DNA of 64,000 nt from an uncultured Eubacteriales bacterium (GCA_902764875.1 CACWXP010000008.1:1-64000); one strand, 5' to 3'. Numbered from the stretch's first letter, positions 7,579 through 16,221 are shown. Notes: generated by a model not told the origin, from the sequence alone. A program made the numbers and translations.

Positions 7579-7803
7579 ATGGATAAAATCGACACTTCCA
7601 CTTCCGGGTATACGTTGATCTCTCCTCACCAGCTTTACGAGAGAATCAACCGGGAACTGGACGAGCCCCTGGGGCTGAACACGATTTACAAGCTGGTCAA
7701 GGAGAAGGACTTCCCTTCCGTCAAGATCGGCGGGCGGTTCTATATTATTGAAGAAAAGGTTGCCGGTTGGCTGGACGGGCTGGCCGGGAAGCGGAAACGG
7801 TAG
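7579..7803 (+). CDS. Excisionase-like helix-turn-helix protein
   Basis: 74 residues from ATG 7579 (GAGAGGAATAT upstream). The pattern SPHQLYERINRELDEPLGLN, TIYKLVKEKDFPSVKIGGRF and a C-terminal WLDG is the MerR-like winged HTH of excisionases and recombination directionality factors. It lies 18 bases upstream of the integrase gene in the same direction, the usual xis-int arrangement. Expected role: bending att DNA and biasing the integrase toward excision. Confidence 0.8.
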   Translation: MDKIDTSTSGYTLISPHQLYERINRELDEPLGLNTIYKLVKEKDFPSVKIGGRFYIIEEKVAGWLDGLAGKRKR

Positions 7804-7821
7804 AAAGGAGCAGAAGGCAAA

Positions 7822-9027
7822 ATGGGCAGAAGAGTCAGGGGCGAAGGGACGATATACTATGACAAAAATCGTCAGGAATATGTCGGCTGTATTAAAGGCG
7901 GTCTGAGAGCCGACGGGAAGCCAAACAGGATCATGTTTTATTCCGGCAAAGGCGGAACGCAGACCGATGTCCTCAAGAAAATGCAGGACTGGCGGTTGCG
8001 CAACGATCCGGAATACTCGAAGTCAAATAAAATTCGCCTTGAGGACGGAATCAAGGCTTGGCTTGAGACCTGCAAGAAGTCGGAGCTGAAGCCGTCCTCC
8101 TATGACCGGCTTGAATCGACGATCAAATGCCAGGTGAATCCCCGGATCGGCGACCGCTATATTGACGAACTGACAGACTCCATGATCCAGAAGGAACTGA
8201 TTTCAGCAATCATTGATGACGAAGGACTGGCCGTCTCATCGGGTAAGAAAGCGTATGATGCGTTGAACTCTTATCTGAAATACGCAGCACAGAAGAAAAT
8301 GATTCCATTCAACCCTATGGGAACGATGAAGGCACCCAGGCCGAGCTCTACCATTGAAATCACGCCGGAGATGTACATCATGGACGACAGCGAGAAAGCG
8401 CTTTCAAAGGAAGAGACCGAGAAGCTCCGTGGCATCCTTTATTATCGGTGGAAGCGGAAGCCGCACAATCGCCGGTATCCGAACGGTGGAGCGATGGACC
8501 TGATCCTGAACACGGGCCTTCGGATGGGCGAAGCCCTCGCCCTTCAGTGGAGCGATATCAACTTCGAGAAGAAAACGCTCAGCGTGACGAAGAATCTGAT
8601 CCGGATCAAGAACCGGGACGGAAAAGGTAACAAATACAAGCTGATTATCCAGGATCAGCCGAAGACAACGAAAAGCCGGCGTGTGATTCCGCTGAACGCA
8701 GCCGCAATTGCGGCACTGGAAGACCTCAAGACGACGCCGGGATACAAGCCCAGGGGATTCATCATCCACACGGACAACGGATCGGCGATGGAGCCGAGGA
8801 ATTTCGAGGCGACACTGGGGCTCATGTGCAAGGCCGCTGGAATCCGCCAGGTCGGAGTTCACGCCCTCCGGCACACATACGCCACGCGGTTGTTTGAGAA
8901 GGGTGTGGACATCAAGATCATTTCAGAGCTTCTGGGGCACAGCTCCACGGAGATCACCTACCGGATCTACGTACACGTGATCGAATCGCTGAAGGCTTCG
9001 GCGGTCGAGGGGTTGGATTTGTATTGA
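7822..9027 (+). CDS. int: Tyrosine recombinase / integrase
   Basis: 401 residues, start ATG 7822 with AAAGGAG upstream. The N-terminal 60 residues are an AP2-like arm-binding domain (GEGTIYYDKNRQEYVG), then a SAM-like core-binding domain (about 75-185), then the catalytic domain. Catalytic residues visible are Arg in NTGLRMGEALALQW, HALRHTYATRLF (H-x-x-R), LGHSSTEITYRIYVH (His and nucleophilic Tyr). It ends 285 bases from the 3' end of tRNA-Trp, which is the probable attachment site. Full length and apparently intact. Confidence 0.93.
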   Translation: MGRRVRGEGTIYYDKNRQEYVGCIKGGLRADGKPNRIMFYSGKGGTQTDVLKKMQDWRLRNDPEYSKSNKIRLEDGIKAWLETCKKSELKPSSYDRLESTIKCQVNPRIGDRYIDELTDSMIQKELISAIIDDEGLAVSSGKKAYDALNSYLKYAAQKKMIPFNPMGTMKAPRPSSTIEITPEMYIMDDSEKALSKEETEKLRGILYYRWKRKPHNRRYPNGGAMDLILNTGLRMGEALALQWSDINFEKKTLSVTKNLIRIKNRDGKGNKYKLIIQDQPKTTKSRRVIPLNAAAIAALEDLKTTPGYKPRGFIIHTDNGSAMEPRNFEATLGLMCKAAGIRQVGVHALRHTYATRLFEKGVDIKIISELLGHSSTEITYRIYVHVIESLKASAVEGLDLY

Positions 9028-9045
9028 GAGCGGGTTTATTGGAAC

Positions 9046-9080
9046 AGCCGGTTGCGACATGCAACCGGCTTTATTTTTTT
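9046..9080 (+). terminator. Rho-independent terminator after integrase
   Basis: AGCCGGTTGC and GCAACCGGCT form a perfect 10-bp stem with GACAT loop, followed by TTATTTTTTT. Confidence 0.9.
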
Positions 9081-9154
9081 GTGTCGCAAGTTAATATTAT
9101 TGAGCTTCTCCTTGCATATTTCATCCTTCAAAGGGTAATTACATGACAGCTTTT

Positions 9155-9219
9155 TGACGTCCTATGACGTCTTATCTTGAAAAAAAGACGAAAAAAGTGG
9201 GTGATTTTTGGTGATTTTC
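9155..9219. repeat. Short direct repeats near the attachment site
   Basis: TGACGTCCTA and TGACGTCTTA are adjacent at 9155-9174; GGTGATTTTT and GGTGATTTTC are adjacent at 9200-9219. Repeated decamers between an integrase gene and its tRNA target are the expected form of arm-type integrase or excisionase binding sites. Confidence 0.5.
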
Positions 9220-9270
9220 GGGGAAAGCCTGTCGGATCTGGTAAAACCCGAACATTCGCCAAAATGCTTG

Positions 9271-9304
9271 AAACCCCTTGAAACTCAACGGTTTCAAGGG
9301 GTTT
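9271..9304 (-). terminator. Perfect 14-bp inverted repeat after tRNA-Trp
   Basis: AAACCCCTTGAAAC and its exact complement are separated by six bases. It lies just 3' of tRNA-Trp on the minus strand. The U-run is weak (CATTTT), so it could be a terminator or part of the att region. Confidence 0.55.
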
Positions 9305-9312
9305 CTTACAAG

Positions 9313-9383
9313 CAGGGGCAGAAGGATTCGAACCCTCAACAAAGGTTTTGGAGACCCACGTGTTACCATTACACCATGCCCCT
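9313..9383 (-). tRNA. tRNA-Trp (anticodon CCA)
   Basis: The acceptor stem AGGGGCA/TGCCCCT, D-arm GTGT...ACAC, anticodon loop CTCCAAA and T-arm GAGGG-TTCGAAT-CCTTC can all be folded. Discriminator is G, as usual for tRNA-Trp; CCA is not encoded. The 3' end faces the integrase gene, so the tRNA is the probable attB. No second copy of its 3' end was noticed at lower coordinates, so the distal att should be outside the window. Confidence 0.92.
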
Positions 9384-9439
9384 AGGGTCGCAACAGATGG
9401 AATTATACGGGAAAGATGTAAAAATGTCAAGCATCTTTT

Positions 9440-9835
9440 TCAATCAATCCACCATTCCGGCGTCAGTTCGCCCAGTTTCATCACCCGGCCCGCGGCATAA
9501 TCAATCATGATATCATTGTCCTGATACTTCCCGGGCATCAGCTGCGTCATCAGTTCACGGCAGGCGCCGCACGGCGCGCCTTTTCCTTCGTTCGGCGGAA
9601 TGCACAGCACCCTGTCGATTTCATACTCTCCGTTGGTAATCATGTTGAAAATGGCGTTCCGCTCGGCACAGATGCCGAGCGTGGAGCAGGTATCGATACA
9701 TACTCCCGTATAAATCCTTCCTGATTTGGACCGGACCGCCGCCGCAACGCCGCCGGCCGTCACATAATCCGAAATGACTTTTTCGCCCATCACCGCTTTT
9801 GCGGCGTCATACATTTCAACCCAGATCTGATCCAT
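9440..9835 (-). CDS. Cytidine deaminase-like zinc enzyme
   Basis: 131 residues, start ATG 9835 whose A is shared with the stop TGA of the upstream synthetase. Zinc site motifs of the CDA fold are complete: CAERNA (first ligand Cys plus catalytic Glu) and PCGACRE (two Cys). Having Cys rather than His in the first motif, plus its length, fits the tetrameric cytidine or blasticidin-S deaminase group. The translational coupling to an adenylate-forming enzyme is unusual for pyrimidine salvage, so the substrate may be something else. Confidence 0.85.
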   Translation of the reverse strand: MDQIWVEMYDAAKAVMGEKVISDYVTAGGVAAAVRSKSGRIYTGVCIDTCSTLGICAERNAIFNMITNGEYEIDRVLCIPPNEGKGAPCGACRELMTQLMPGKYQDNDIMIDYAAGRVMKLGELTPEWWID

Positions 9836-11928
9836 CAAACCATCCCTCCGTTCTTTTTGTTCCCTCTCCCGTTTGTCCAGCCGAAGTTCATAAACCGGTT
9901 GTTCCAGGGGAACCAGCGTTCCACCATCCCGAACATATTGTTCATCGTCTGTTCGTGCATATACCGTATCAGTTCGAGATCCTCGGCAATTCTGTTCTCG
10001 TCCGCGAACGGTGTACCGTTCTTAATACTCTGAACCAGGTTCTCTCCCTGCGCCCTGTTTTTGAAATCGGTGGTAATGCTGTTGAGAACCTGTTCGACGA
10101 TGTCTCCCGGATCGCTTTCAACGAGCGTCAGCCCGAAGGCCTTCAGCCGTTCTTCCTCGTGGATCTGCTCCACCGTGAAAATCTCGCCTTCAACCTTGCC
10201 CTGGTTCAGCTGTGCCATGTCGATCTTGCCGTTGGCGTTCCTGGGGAATTCTTCCACCAGCTGTACCCGGCTGGGAATGCAGTCCTCCGGCAACGTCTTC
10301 TTCTCGATGAACACCCGGGACAGGGCCCTGAGAATGATTTCCTGTGGATCGCCGGCCCCCTCCAGGGTTTTGACGCAAAGCATGGGCAGGGTATCGTGGG
10401 TCACCTTGTGGTACACCGGCACAATGGCGCAGCCCTCGAGATCCTTCATCCGGGAAAACTCCGTCTCTACCCGGCCGCTCTCGTATTTTTTGCCTTCCTC
10501 GCGCATGAAGAAACGGTTGGCCCGGCCCAGGTAGGTAATCCGCCCGTCCGGATCCATGCGCACCAGGTCGTTTGTGCACACATAGGGTTTTCCCCCGATG
10601 GTCTCGACCTTGATGACTTCCTTCCCGTCCAGTTTCGGCGCGGCCATGGACCGGGCCGTCATGTACAGCACGCCCTCGCCGCCCTTTCCCCTGGGCGAGA
10701 AGCAACGGCCGGTTTCCTCGTCACGCAGCCGCACGGTGATGCCCGGCATCGCGTAGCCGATGGAATCGTCGTCCAGGTCCGGCGAGGACAGGCAGCACGC
10801 GCCGCCCAGTTCCGACAGGCCGTATCCGTTCAGGATCGTCACGTTTTTGCCGCCGTGGGCCTCCAGGAACGCGTGATACCGTTTCTTCTCCTCCGTCGAT
10901 ACCGCCGTGCCCCCCAGGGCCACGAACTTCAGGCTGGAAAAGTCGAAAGGCGTATCTTCAGGCAGTTTCAGCCACCGCTCGAACATGGAGTTGACGCTGA
11001 AAAAGAACGAAACGCGATAAGTCGAAATAATCCTGTAGAACCAGGGGTTCAGGAAGCCCAGCGGAACGGTCACCACCGTCGCCCCCATCGCGAAGGGCAG
11101 ATGCACCTGATCGATGATGCCGTAGGAATTGCTCAGGTCCACCATCGTCGAAGACACCAGATGGTCAAACGGCAGGGCCAGATCCTTCAACCGCATGAAC
11201 CGTTCCACCGCAGCGTTCAGTGCGATATCCGAAAGGGGCACGGGCTTCCCCGCCCCGCTGGTGGTGCCGGTGGTATGGATAATGAAGGCGGTATCGTCGG
11301 TTTCCTCCCGGGGATCATATACTTCTCCGCTGCCGAAGGACGCCAGCAGCGTCTCCATACAGATCGGCCGGTTGATCGCGCTCATGAACGCGTACTTGGT
11401 TTCCTGCGCCGCCGCCAGCATCGGGTTGGAAGCGGCGCCGCCTACGTGCACGTGCATCAGGATCACATGGCGAAGCCCCAGTTCTTTCCGGCGAAGCAGC
11501 AGCTCCCTCACCAGATCCTGCTGGGCCAGGTCGTCCGTCAGAATGAAATCCGTCAGCTTCTCGTCCAGAATGGTCTGCTTGATCCTCTCGGCATTAAAGG
11601 CCGACCAGCTCGCCACCAGTGAAACCTGCGCGCCAACCCTGTTCAGGCCGTAAAATGCAAAAATCACTTCCGCGCAGGTTGAGCCCAGAACGCCCACCCG
11701 GGCCTGCTGCTCCTCCGTCATATCCAGCGCAGTAAAGACCGCGGCATAGCGTTCCCATTCCCGGAACATGGCGTCATAGGTGAACTTTCTGTTCCCGTCG
11801 ATCACCGCCGCCCTGTCCATGTCGCTCTCGTTCAGGCTGCACAGCTCCCGAATGTATTTCCATGATTTCTGTTCGATCGAAATCTTTCGCTTGGCAGCTG
11901 TCGCCTCATAGATGCTGACTGATTCCAT
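9835..11928 (-). CDS. AMP-dependent synthetase/ligase (acyl-CoA synthetase-like)
   Basis: 697 residues from ATG 11928, chosen because GGGGGAAGG lies directly upstream; ATG 11973 and TTG 11985 lack ribosome sites. ANL-superfamily features: TTGTTSGAGKPVP (P-loop-like A3 motif), NGYGLSELGG (A5), a DPDGRITYLGRANRFF segment (A7/A8) and NANGKIDMAQL (catalytic Lys, A10). The C-terminal about 110 residues after the Lys motif are an extra helical extension with no known domain. The product activates a carboxylate as acyl-AMP. The downstream coupled deaminase suggests a small biosynthetic or modification pair rather than central fatty-acid metabolism. Confidence 0.85.
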   Translation of the reverse strand: MESVSIYEATAAKRKISIEQKSWKYIRELCSLNESDMDRAAVIDGNRKFTYDAMFREWERYAAVFTALDMTEEQQARVGVLGSTCAEVIFAFYGLNRVGAQVSLVASWSAFNAERIKQTILDEKLTDFILTDDLAQQDLVRELLLRRKELGLRHVILMHVHVGGAASNPMLAAAQETKYAFMSAINRPICMETLLASFGSGEVYDPREETDDTAFIIHTTGTTSGAGKPVPLSDIALNAAVERFMRLKDLALPFDHLVSSTMVDLSNSYGIIDQVHLPFAMGATVVTVPLGFLNPWFYRIISTYRVSFFFSVNSMFERWLKLPEDTPFDFSSLKFVALGGTAVSTEEKKRYHAFLEAHGGKNVTILNGYGLSELGGACCLSSPDLDDDSIGYAMPGITVRLRDEETGRCFSPRGKGGEGVLYMTARSMAAPKLDGKEVIKVETIGGKPYVCTNDLVRMDPDGRITYLGRANRFFMREEGKKYESGRVETEFSRMKDLEGCAIVPVYHKVTHDTLPMLCVKTLEGAGDPQEIILRALSRVFIEKKTLPEDCIPSRVQLVEEFPRNANGKIDMAQLNQGKVEGEIFTVEQIHEEERLKAFGLTLVESDPGDIVEQVLNSITTDFKNRAQGENLVQSIKNGTPFADENRIAEDLELIRYMHEQTMNNMFGMVERWFPWNNRFMNFGWTNGRGNKKNGGMV

Positions 11929-12083
11929 AGAACCTTCCCCCAAAAAAGAGTTTTCCAAAATAGCCCGGTTCATCTTTGCGTACAATATGTGATTTTATCA
12001 TAATCCCCGTCTCCGGCGCAATAGTGCCGCCACGGCTTTTCCCGTTTCCCGTTTGCTGTTCCCGTTTGAGTCTGTTCCTGCAG

Positions 12084-12692
12084 TCAGCGGTCTTTCACCA
12101 TCCAGTAACACGGCAGGGCCTGATAATCCAGGCTGAATCCGGGCCGTGTCTCCCGGATGCTGAATCCCTTCTGCCGGAAGAAAAGAATGGCTTCCATATT
12201 ATTCGACAGAACATACAGCTGATAGGGGCCTTTTTCAGCCTCCAGAAAAGTGTCCATCAGCAAACTGCCGATCTGGTTCCCCCGCTTCTCTTCCTGTACG
12301 CTGATCCGGATCACCGAAGCCGTATCCGGCGATGCTTCCGTAAACAGATTCAGGTATTCCATGGCAACCCGGTCAATGTACTGCGCCTTGCCGCCGCATT
12401 TTTCATAGATCTTTTTATCCCAGAACATCGGCCCCCGCATCCATACAAGGACGCCGACTACTTTCGTTCCTTCCAGCGCAACAAACAAGTTTTCCCTCCG
12501 GAACATCTGATCTCCCGCGCGGATCATCTTCGGTATGACGGTCTCCGCCTCCTGCCTGTTCTTAAACATGGCAGGATAAATAAACGGATCGGAATCGTAG
12601 ATCAGGCCGGCGATTGTTTTCATTTGTTCTTCAGACAAAGGCTTGTCGGCCCTTCGGCATTTTATATTTTTCAAGCCGTTCAATTCCGCCAT
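12084..12692 (-). CDS. GNAT family N-acetyltransferase
   Basis: 202 residues from ATG 12692; GTG 12701 is an alternative three codons up. The acetyl-CoA-binding motif A is SVQEEKRGNQIGSLLM (R-G-N-Q-I-G), followed by a motif B region YVLSNNMEAILFFRQKGFSI typical of GNAT folds. The N-terminal part is rich in aromatic residues and may form the substrate pocket. Monocistronic; substrate unknown. Confidence 0.85.
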   Translation of the reverse strand: MAELNGLKNIKCRRADKPLSEEQMKTIAGLIYDSDPFIYPAMFKNRQEAETVIPKMIRAGDQMFRRENLFVALEGTKVVGVLVWMRGPMFWDKKIYEKCGGKAQYIDRVAMEYLNLFTEASPDTASVIRISVQEEKRGNQIGSLLMDTFLEAEKGPYQLYVLSNNMEAILFFRQKGFSIRETRPGFSLDYQALPCYWMVKDR

Positions 12693-12899
12693 TCCGTTCA
12701 CCCTCTTCTGCAGGCCGGTTTATCCGCAAAGCCATCCGTTTTATCTATTATACCATATTTTTCCTGCAGTTGCCAGTGCTTTACTGCTCCCGAACACCGA
12801 ACACCGATTTCTCCCGGTGCGGAGGCTGTATTTATCTTTTTTATTCGTTTCGGCGCTCTTTTGCAGCATCAGTTCAGATGTTTCAGATGTTCCAGAAAC

Positions 12900-14756
12900 T
12901 CAGGCGTCCACCGTTCCCGGCGTGCCCCTCAGCGCGCCCATCATGGCTTCAGCGGCATGCCGGACATCGTCAGCGCGCGCCCTGATCACTTTCGGATTTT
13001 TGCCCCGAACCTCATCCAGCGCCTTTTCATAGTTCATGATGAATTCTTCAATGCTTTCCATCATCATGCTCAGAGCACAGCTGCCGTTGTCATCGGATAC
13101 GATCATGTTCTGCTTGGCCAGCTCGCTGAAATCGGAATGGCTCAGTTTATTCCGCACCATACCGAGCCGGGCATAGGCATACATCACATCTCTCACTGTT
13201 TCTGTGCTGTCGCAGGCGGTATAGCCCGTAATTTTTTCCGGATCCTGGTTCCCGATGGACTCAGCTCGCCTCGTCGCATACGCAAGCGCCCTGTCATCGG
13301 CGTTGCCGGCCCTGATGCCGGCCCGGTCATAGTTCTTGAGAAAATAATGGTCCAGATCATCCATCTTATAATACTCGTATGGCTTCAGTTCCAGCCGCTG
13401 CCGCGCAAACAGATTGACGACCTCAGGCATATGCTTTGCATCATCGCAGTAATAAAAGATACCGCTGCCGACCAGATGGCTCGGGGCATGGGCCTCGATC
13501 AGTGTCAGCGCCTGCTGGAAGAGCTGATGCCGATAAACCCATTTGATCAGCCTGATGAATGAAATGGTGCCGTCCTCTTCCAGCAGCTGACCGTAGTCCG
13601 CCGCTATACAGCCGGCAATCACGCCGAACAGGAGCCCGTATTTGCCTTCTTTCATCCACGAGTTTTTATCCGCGACCAGCGTGCGCACCTGGCGGATACC
13701 TGCCTGAACCTCCAGAAGATTGCACATGGAAATCCCCAGGTCCACATGCCGTGCAGCGTAAACCAGGTGGCTGATACACTCATTCTCTTCCCCGGAGTTT
13801 TCCCAGAAATCAATCAGCATATCTGTCTTGCCGTAATTCAGGAAAGCATGCGCCGCGGAGGCCAGATATGAGGAGCGGGAAACGGCGGTATGATCTTCAA
13901 TGAGCCCCGTCATGCTCACGGCAGACTCGTAAACCTTCCAGGATTTCAGGTGAATATTGTTTCCGGGCGCTTTGAACATGATGCTCAGAATACTCAGAAC
14001 AACATGTTCAGACACCGCCGGACTGTCGCCCAGCGCGACATAGAGATTGATCTCGTCCTCACCGTCGGGAACAGGCTTTTTGACGGCCAGCACTTCTCTC
14101 ATCCAATAATCCCTGTCCTCGAACGTTTCTGTCGGAACGAAGCGGATACGGCAATTCTCATTTTGCGGAAGAATTTCAAACCTGGCAGAAGGCTTCACGT
14201 GGGTATACAGATAGTTTTTCACCCACAGGATCGTAAGCAGGGCTTCCTTGCGGGTTTCCGGCACGGCGGTGAAAAGCTCCTTCATGAACTGCTCATAAGC
14301 CTTTGAATCGGATGCCAGATCGTCAAAAAGGCTGTTGAGTTCCTTCTGCTGCTGCTTCAGGTAATCCCCGATGAAATCAGTAACCCCGGCGCGCAGATCA
14401 TCGGACAGAAACGCGTCAACCTTCTTCTGTTCCAGGCTCAACCCATCCGCAAACTGGGCAATCCGGGAACGGTACAGACCGTAAGCGGAGAGCGTAAGCG
14501 GATCCGCCCCGTAAAGGGCGCCCGCGTCTTTGAGGCACACGGGTTCTTTGTTCTTCGCGGGGTCGAGGGGATCTTTCCCGTCCAGGACGATGATCTCGTC
14601 AATAGAAAAACGGGACAGAATAAACCGGGTACTCGCCTCCATGCTCTGCAGCGCTTCACAGTAGCTGCGGCCGGATTCAGTCTGTACGGAATAATACCGC
14701 AGAGGTCTTTCGATCCCCAGTACGTCCGGTGATGTCAGAAGAATATTACGGGTCAT
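12900..14756 (-). CDS. CARF-HEPN-like protein (Csm6/Csx1, TM1812-type), no CRISPR nearby
   Basis: 618 residues from ATG 14756 behind AAGGAGG. N-terminal half: a Rossmann-like start (RNILLTSPDVLG, then FSIDEIIVLDG), a later INLYVALGDSPAVSEHVVL where TM1812-family CARF proteins usually carry a Gly-Gly-Phe-Arg or DxTHG-type ligand loop, then a LIEDHTAV...AFLNYGKTDMLIDFW segment recalling the family's linker. C-terminal half is helical and holds RNKLSH at 535-540, the R-N-x3-H signature of HEPN ribonucleases. Csm6/Csx1 proteins are activated by cyclic oligoadenylate made by type III CRISPR effectors; no cas10, other cas gene or repeat array is visible here. The ligand loop is degenerate, so it may sense another nucleotide. 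Family assignment is from memory, moderately sure. Confidence 0.6.
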   Translation of the reverse strand: MTRNILLTSPDVLGIERPLRYYSVQTESGRSYCEALQSMEASTRFILSRFSIDEIIVLDGKDPLDPAKNKEPVCLKDAGALYGADPLTLSAYGLYRSRIAQFADGLSLEQKKVDAFLSDDLRAGVTDFIGDYLKQQQKELNSLFDDLASDSKAYEQFMKELFTAVPETRKEALLTILWVKNYLYTHVKPSARFEILPQNENCRIRFVPTETFEDRDYWMREVLAVKKPVPDGEDEINLYVALGDSPAVSEHVVLSILSIMFKAPGNNIHLKSWKVYESAVSMTGLIEDHTAVSRSSYLASAAHAFLNYGKTDMLIDFWENSGEENECISHLVYAARHVDLGISMCNLLEVQAGIRQVRTLVADKNSWMKEGKYGLLFGVIAGCIAADYGQLLEEDGTISFIRLIKWVYRHQLFQQALTLIEAHAPSHLVGSGIFYYCDDAKHMPEVVNLFARQRLELKPYEYYKMDDLDHYFLKNYDRAGIRAGNADDRALAYATRRAESIGNQDPEKITGYTACDSTETVRDVMYAYARLGMVRNKLSHSDFSELAKQNMIVSDDNGSCALSMMMESIEEFIMNYEKALDEVRGKNPKVIRARADDVRHAAEAMMGALRGTPGTVDA

Positions 14757-14826
14757 GGCTGTACCTCCTTGATTGATGATCAGTTTCACATTCTCAGTGT
14801 TCCCGCTTTTTCGCAGGTGTTCTGTT

Positions 14827-14896
14827 CCGGGCCATTTGGGTGCCTCTGTTATGATAAGTCCTTTTCAGACCTGATGTCAAATGGAATCTCTCGTCA
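14827..14896 (-). promoter_or_regulatory. Promoter module A, copy 1 (before CARF-HEPN gene)
   Basis: TTGACA (14875-14880) and TATCAT (14851-14856) are 18 bases apart on the minus strand. About 65 bases around them, including ACCCAAATG in the leader, are nearly identical to 24209-24283 in front of the amylase pseudogene. Confidence 0.65.
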
Positions 14897-15172
14897 CTCC
14901 ACACCCTTCAATCCCTCTGTTAATTCATTGATATGCGACTCATACACTGTGTCCTCCGTCCGGCGCAGCATGCTGACCTCCACCTTTGCTTCGTCCAGCA
15001 GCGCCAGATAATCCGCGTAAAGCGTCTCCAGGCTTTTTCCCGCGAAGGCTGCCGGTATCCGGTAGTATTTAGCTTCGGATTCGGGAGCATATTGCAGAGG
15101 ATATGAAATAGAAGGTTCATTTGTGCGGAGACTAAAACGCCGGACTGCATTGTTAAGGGTAAAAATGTATTA
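14894..15172 (-). pseudogene. C-terminal fragment of unknown protein
   Basis: An open frame with coding character but no start codon lies between a stop near 15170 and TGA at 14894. It reads RFSLRTNEPSISYPLQYAPE, then YYRIPAAFAGKSLETLYADY and a helical end, ELTEGLKGVE. The family is not recognised. It is probably the tail of a gene whose 5' part was replaced by the hairpin at 15172-15223. Confidence 0.4.
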
Positions 15173-15223
15173 AAAAAGGAGATTGTAAGAAACCGCATAA
15201 ACGAGGTTCACAATCTCTTTTTT
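15172..15223. terminator. Bidirectional terminator-like hairpin
   Basis: AAAAAAGGAGATTGT and ACAATCTCTTTTTT flank a 23-base loop. GAGATTGT/ACAATCTC pairs, with A/T runs on both sides. It would terminate the DUF1269-like gene on the minus strand. Confidence 0.7.
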
Positions 15224-15236
15224 CAGTGGGATGTTT

Positions 15237-15776
15237 TTACTTCTGGGCGGCGCGGAGTTTCTCACGTGCCTGACGGGCCAGTTCCGCCTGCATCTTTTCG
15301 GCCTCTTCCAGTTCTTTGGAGATAACCTCAGCATCATAGCGGATGATGACCGTGTTGTACTTCACCATGGCGTGGTCCAGGATACCCTCGTCTTCCTCTT
15401 CCACCAGGCCGATCAGGGCGATGTCACCCTCTTCCAGCTTCTGGGCTGCCTGCTCAATCAGCGCTGCGCTTTCATCCCTCTTGACGGCTTCCTTGGCGTC
15501 CCCAAGCATCGCACCGGCAGCGCCGCCCAGCAGCATGCCGACAGGGCCGCTCAGCAGGCCGATCAGGCCGCCAATCAGGCCGCCTTTCGCAGCATCGTCG
15601 GATTTGAGATATTCGGAAGAGAAATTGTCACACAGCCTGAGCACGCCTTCCTTGCGCTTCACCAGCGACATCTGATAGATGGTGGTGCCGTTGATCTTCG
15701 GGGTTTGGGACAGGGCGGCCAGCGCCTCACGGGCTTCGTTTTCTTCAGTGAACAGGGCTCCTACGATGTTGAACAT
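15237..15776 (-). CDS. DUF1269-like protein with glycine zipper
   Basis: 179 residues. The N-terminal alpha/beta part (MFNIVGALFTEENEAREALA) is followed by a glycine-rich membrane-inserting stretch at about 65-92 (GGLIGGLIGLLSGPVGMLLG), then a second alpha/beta half with a VKYNTVIIRYD strand and a charged C-terminal helix. This architecture fits the DUF1269 family of small membrane-associated stress proteins. Role unknown. It has its own promoter at 15842-15871 and a terminator-like hairpin after it. Confidence 0.7.
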   Translation of the reverse strand: MFNIVGALFTEENEAREALAALSQTPKINGTTIYQMSLVKRKEGVLRLCDNFSSEYLKSDDAAKGGLIGGLIGLLSGPVGMLLGGAAGAMLGDAKEAVKRDESAALIEQAAQKLEEGDIALIGLVEEEDEGILDHAMVKYNTVIIRYDAEVISKELEEAEKMQAELARQAREKLRAAQK

Positions 15777-15841
15777 GTGCTGAGCTTCCTTTCGTATTGA
15801 ATTTCGGCGGGAAAAAAGAGTACGTTCCCGACTTTACTTTT

Positions 15842-15871
15842 ATTATACATAAATAAATATCATTTAGTCAA
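15842..15871 (-). promoter_or_regulatory. Promoter of the DUF1269-like gene
   Basis: On the minus strand TTGACT and TATAAT are separated by 18 bases in AT-rich DNA, 66 bases upstream of the start codon. Confidence 0.7.
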
Positions 15872-15900
15872 CTTTGAATAAAACTCCTCTGTGTGCTATA

Positions 15901-15935
15901 AACCCCGGTCGCCTTGATTCATAAGGCTTCCGGGG
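15901..15935 (-). terminator. Hairpin after the Cys-rich small gene
   Basis: CCCCGG/CCGGGG and GCCTT/AAGGC pair with a 7-base loop; on the minus strand it is followed by TTTATA. Weak U-run. Confidence 0.5.
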
Positions 15936-15956
15936 CACTTTAGTCTCGTTTTGACT

Positions 15957-16124
15957 TTAATCCTCAGGCGGCCACGGCATATCATCACGTCCGCGGCAAT
16001 ATCTGCATTCTTTGGATGGCCGCCATCCGCCCGGATAGCCTTTTATGCACCTTCCGTTCGGCGAATCAGGGCACTCACCGCCTAATACCACTTCTTCCGT
16101 GTTTCTTTCTTCGTTGTCAGCCAT
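15957..16124 (-). CDS. Small Cys-rich hydrophilic protein, 55 aa
   Basis: Start ATG 16124 behind AGGAGGAAAACC. The sequence has an acidic N-terminus (MADNEERNTEEVVLGGEC), four cysteines (in ECPDSPNGRC and KECRYC) and Gly/Pro/Trp-rich spacers, suggesting a small zinc-binding fold or a secreted disulfide peptide without signal. No family recognised. It is 136 bases downstream of the large unknown gene of the RT cluster but has its own promoter (16192-16221). Confidence 0.6.
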   Translation of the reverse strand: MADNEERNTEEVVLGGECPDSPNGRCIKGYPGGWRPSKECRYCRGRDDMPWPPED

Positions 16125-16191
16125 GATGGTTTTCCTCCTGTTTTTCATTTTCGTCCATCTTTCGCAGTAAAGGAACCTGAAATCTGTTCAC

Positions 16192-16221
16192 AGTATACCA
16201 TACATCTTCCATTATTTACAA
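16192..16221 (-). promoter_or_regulatory. Promoter of the small Cys-rich gene
   Basis: On the minus strand TTGTAA and TATACT are 18 bases apart. Confidence 0.5.
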
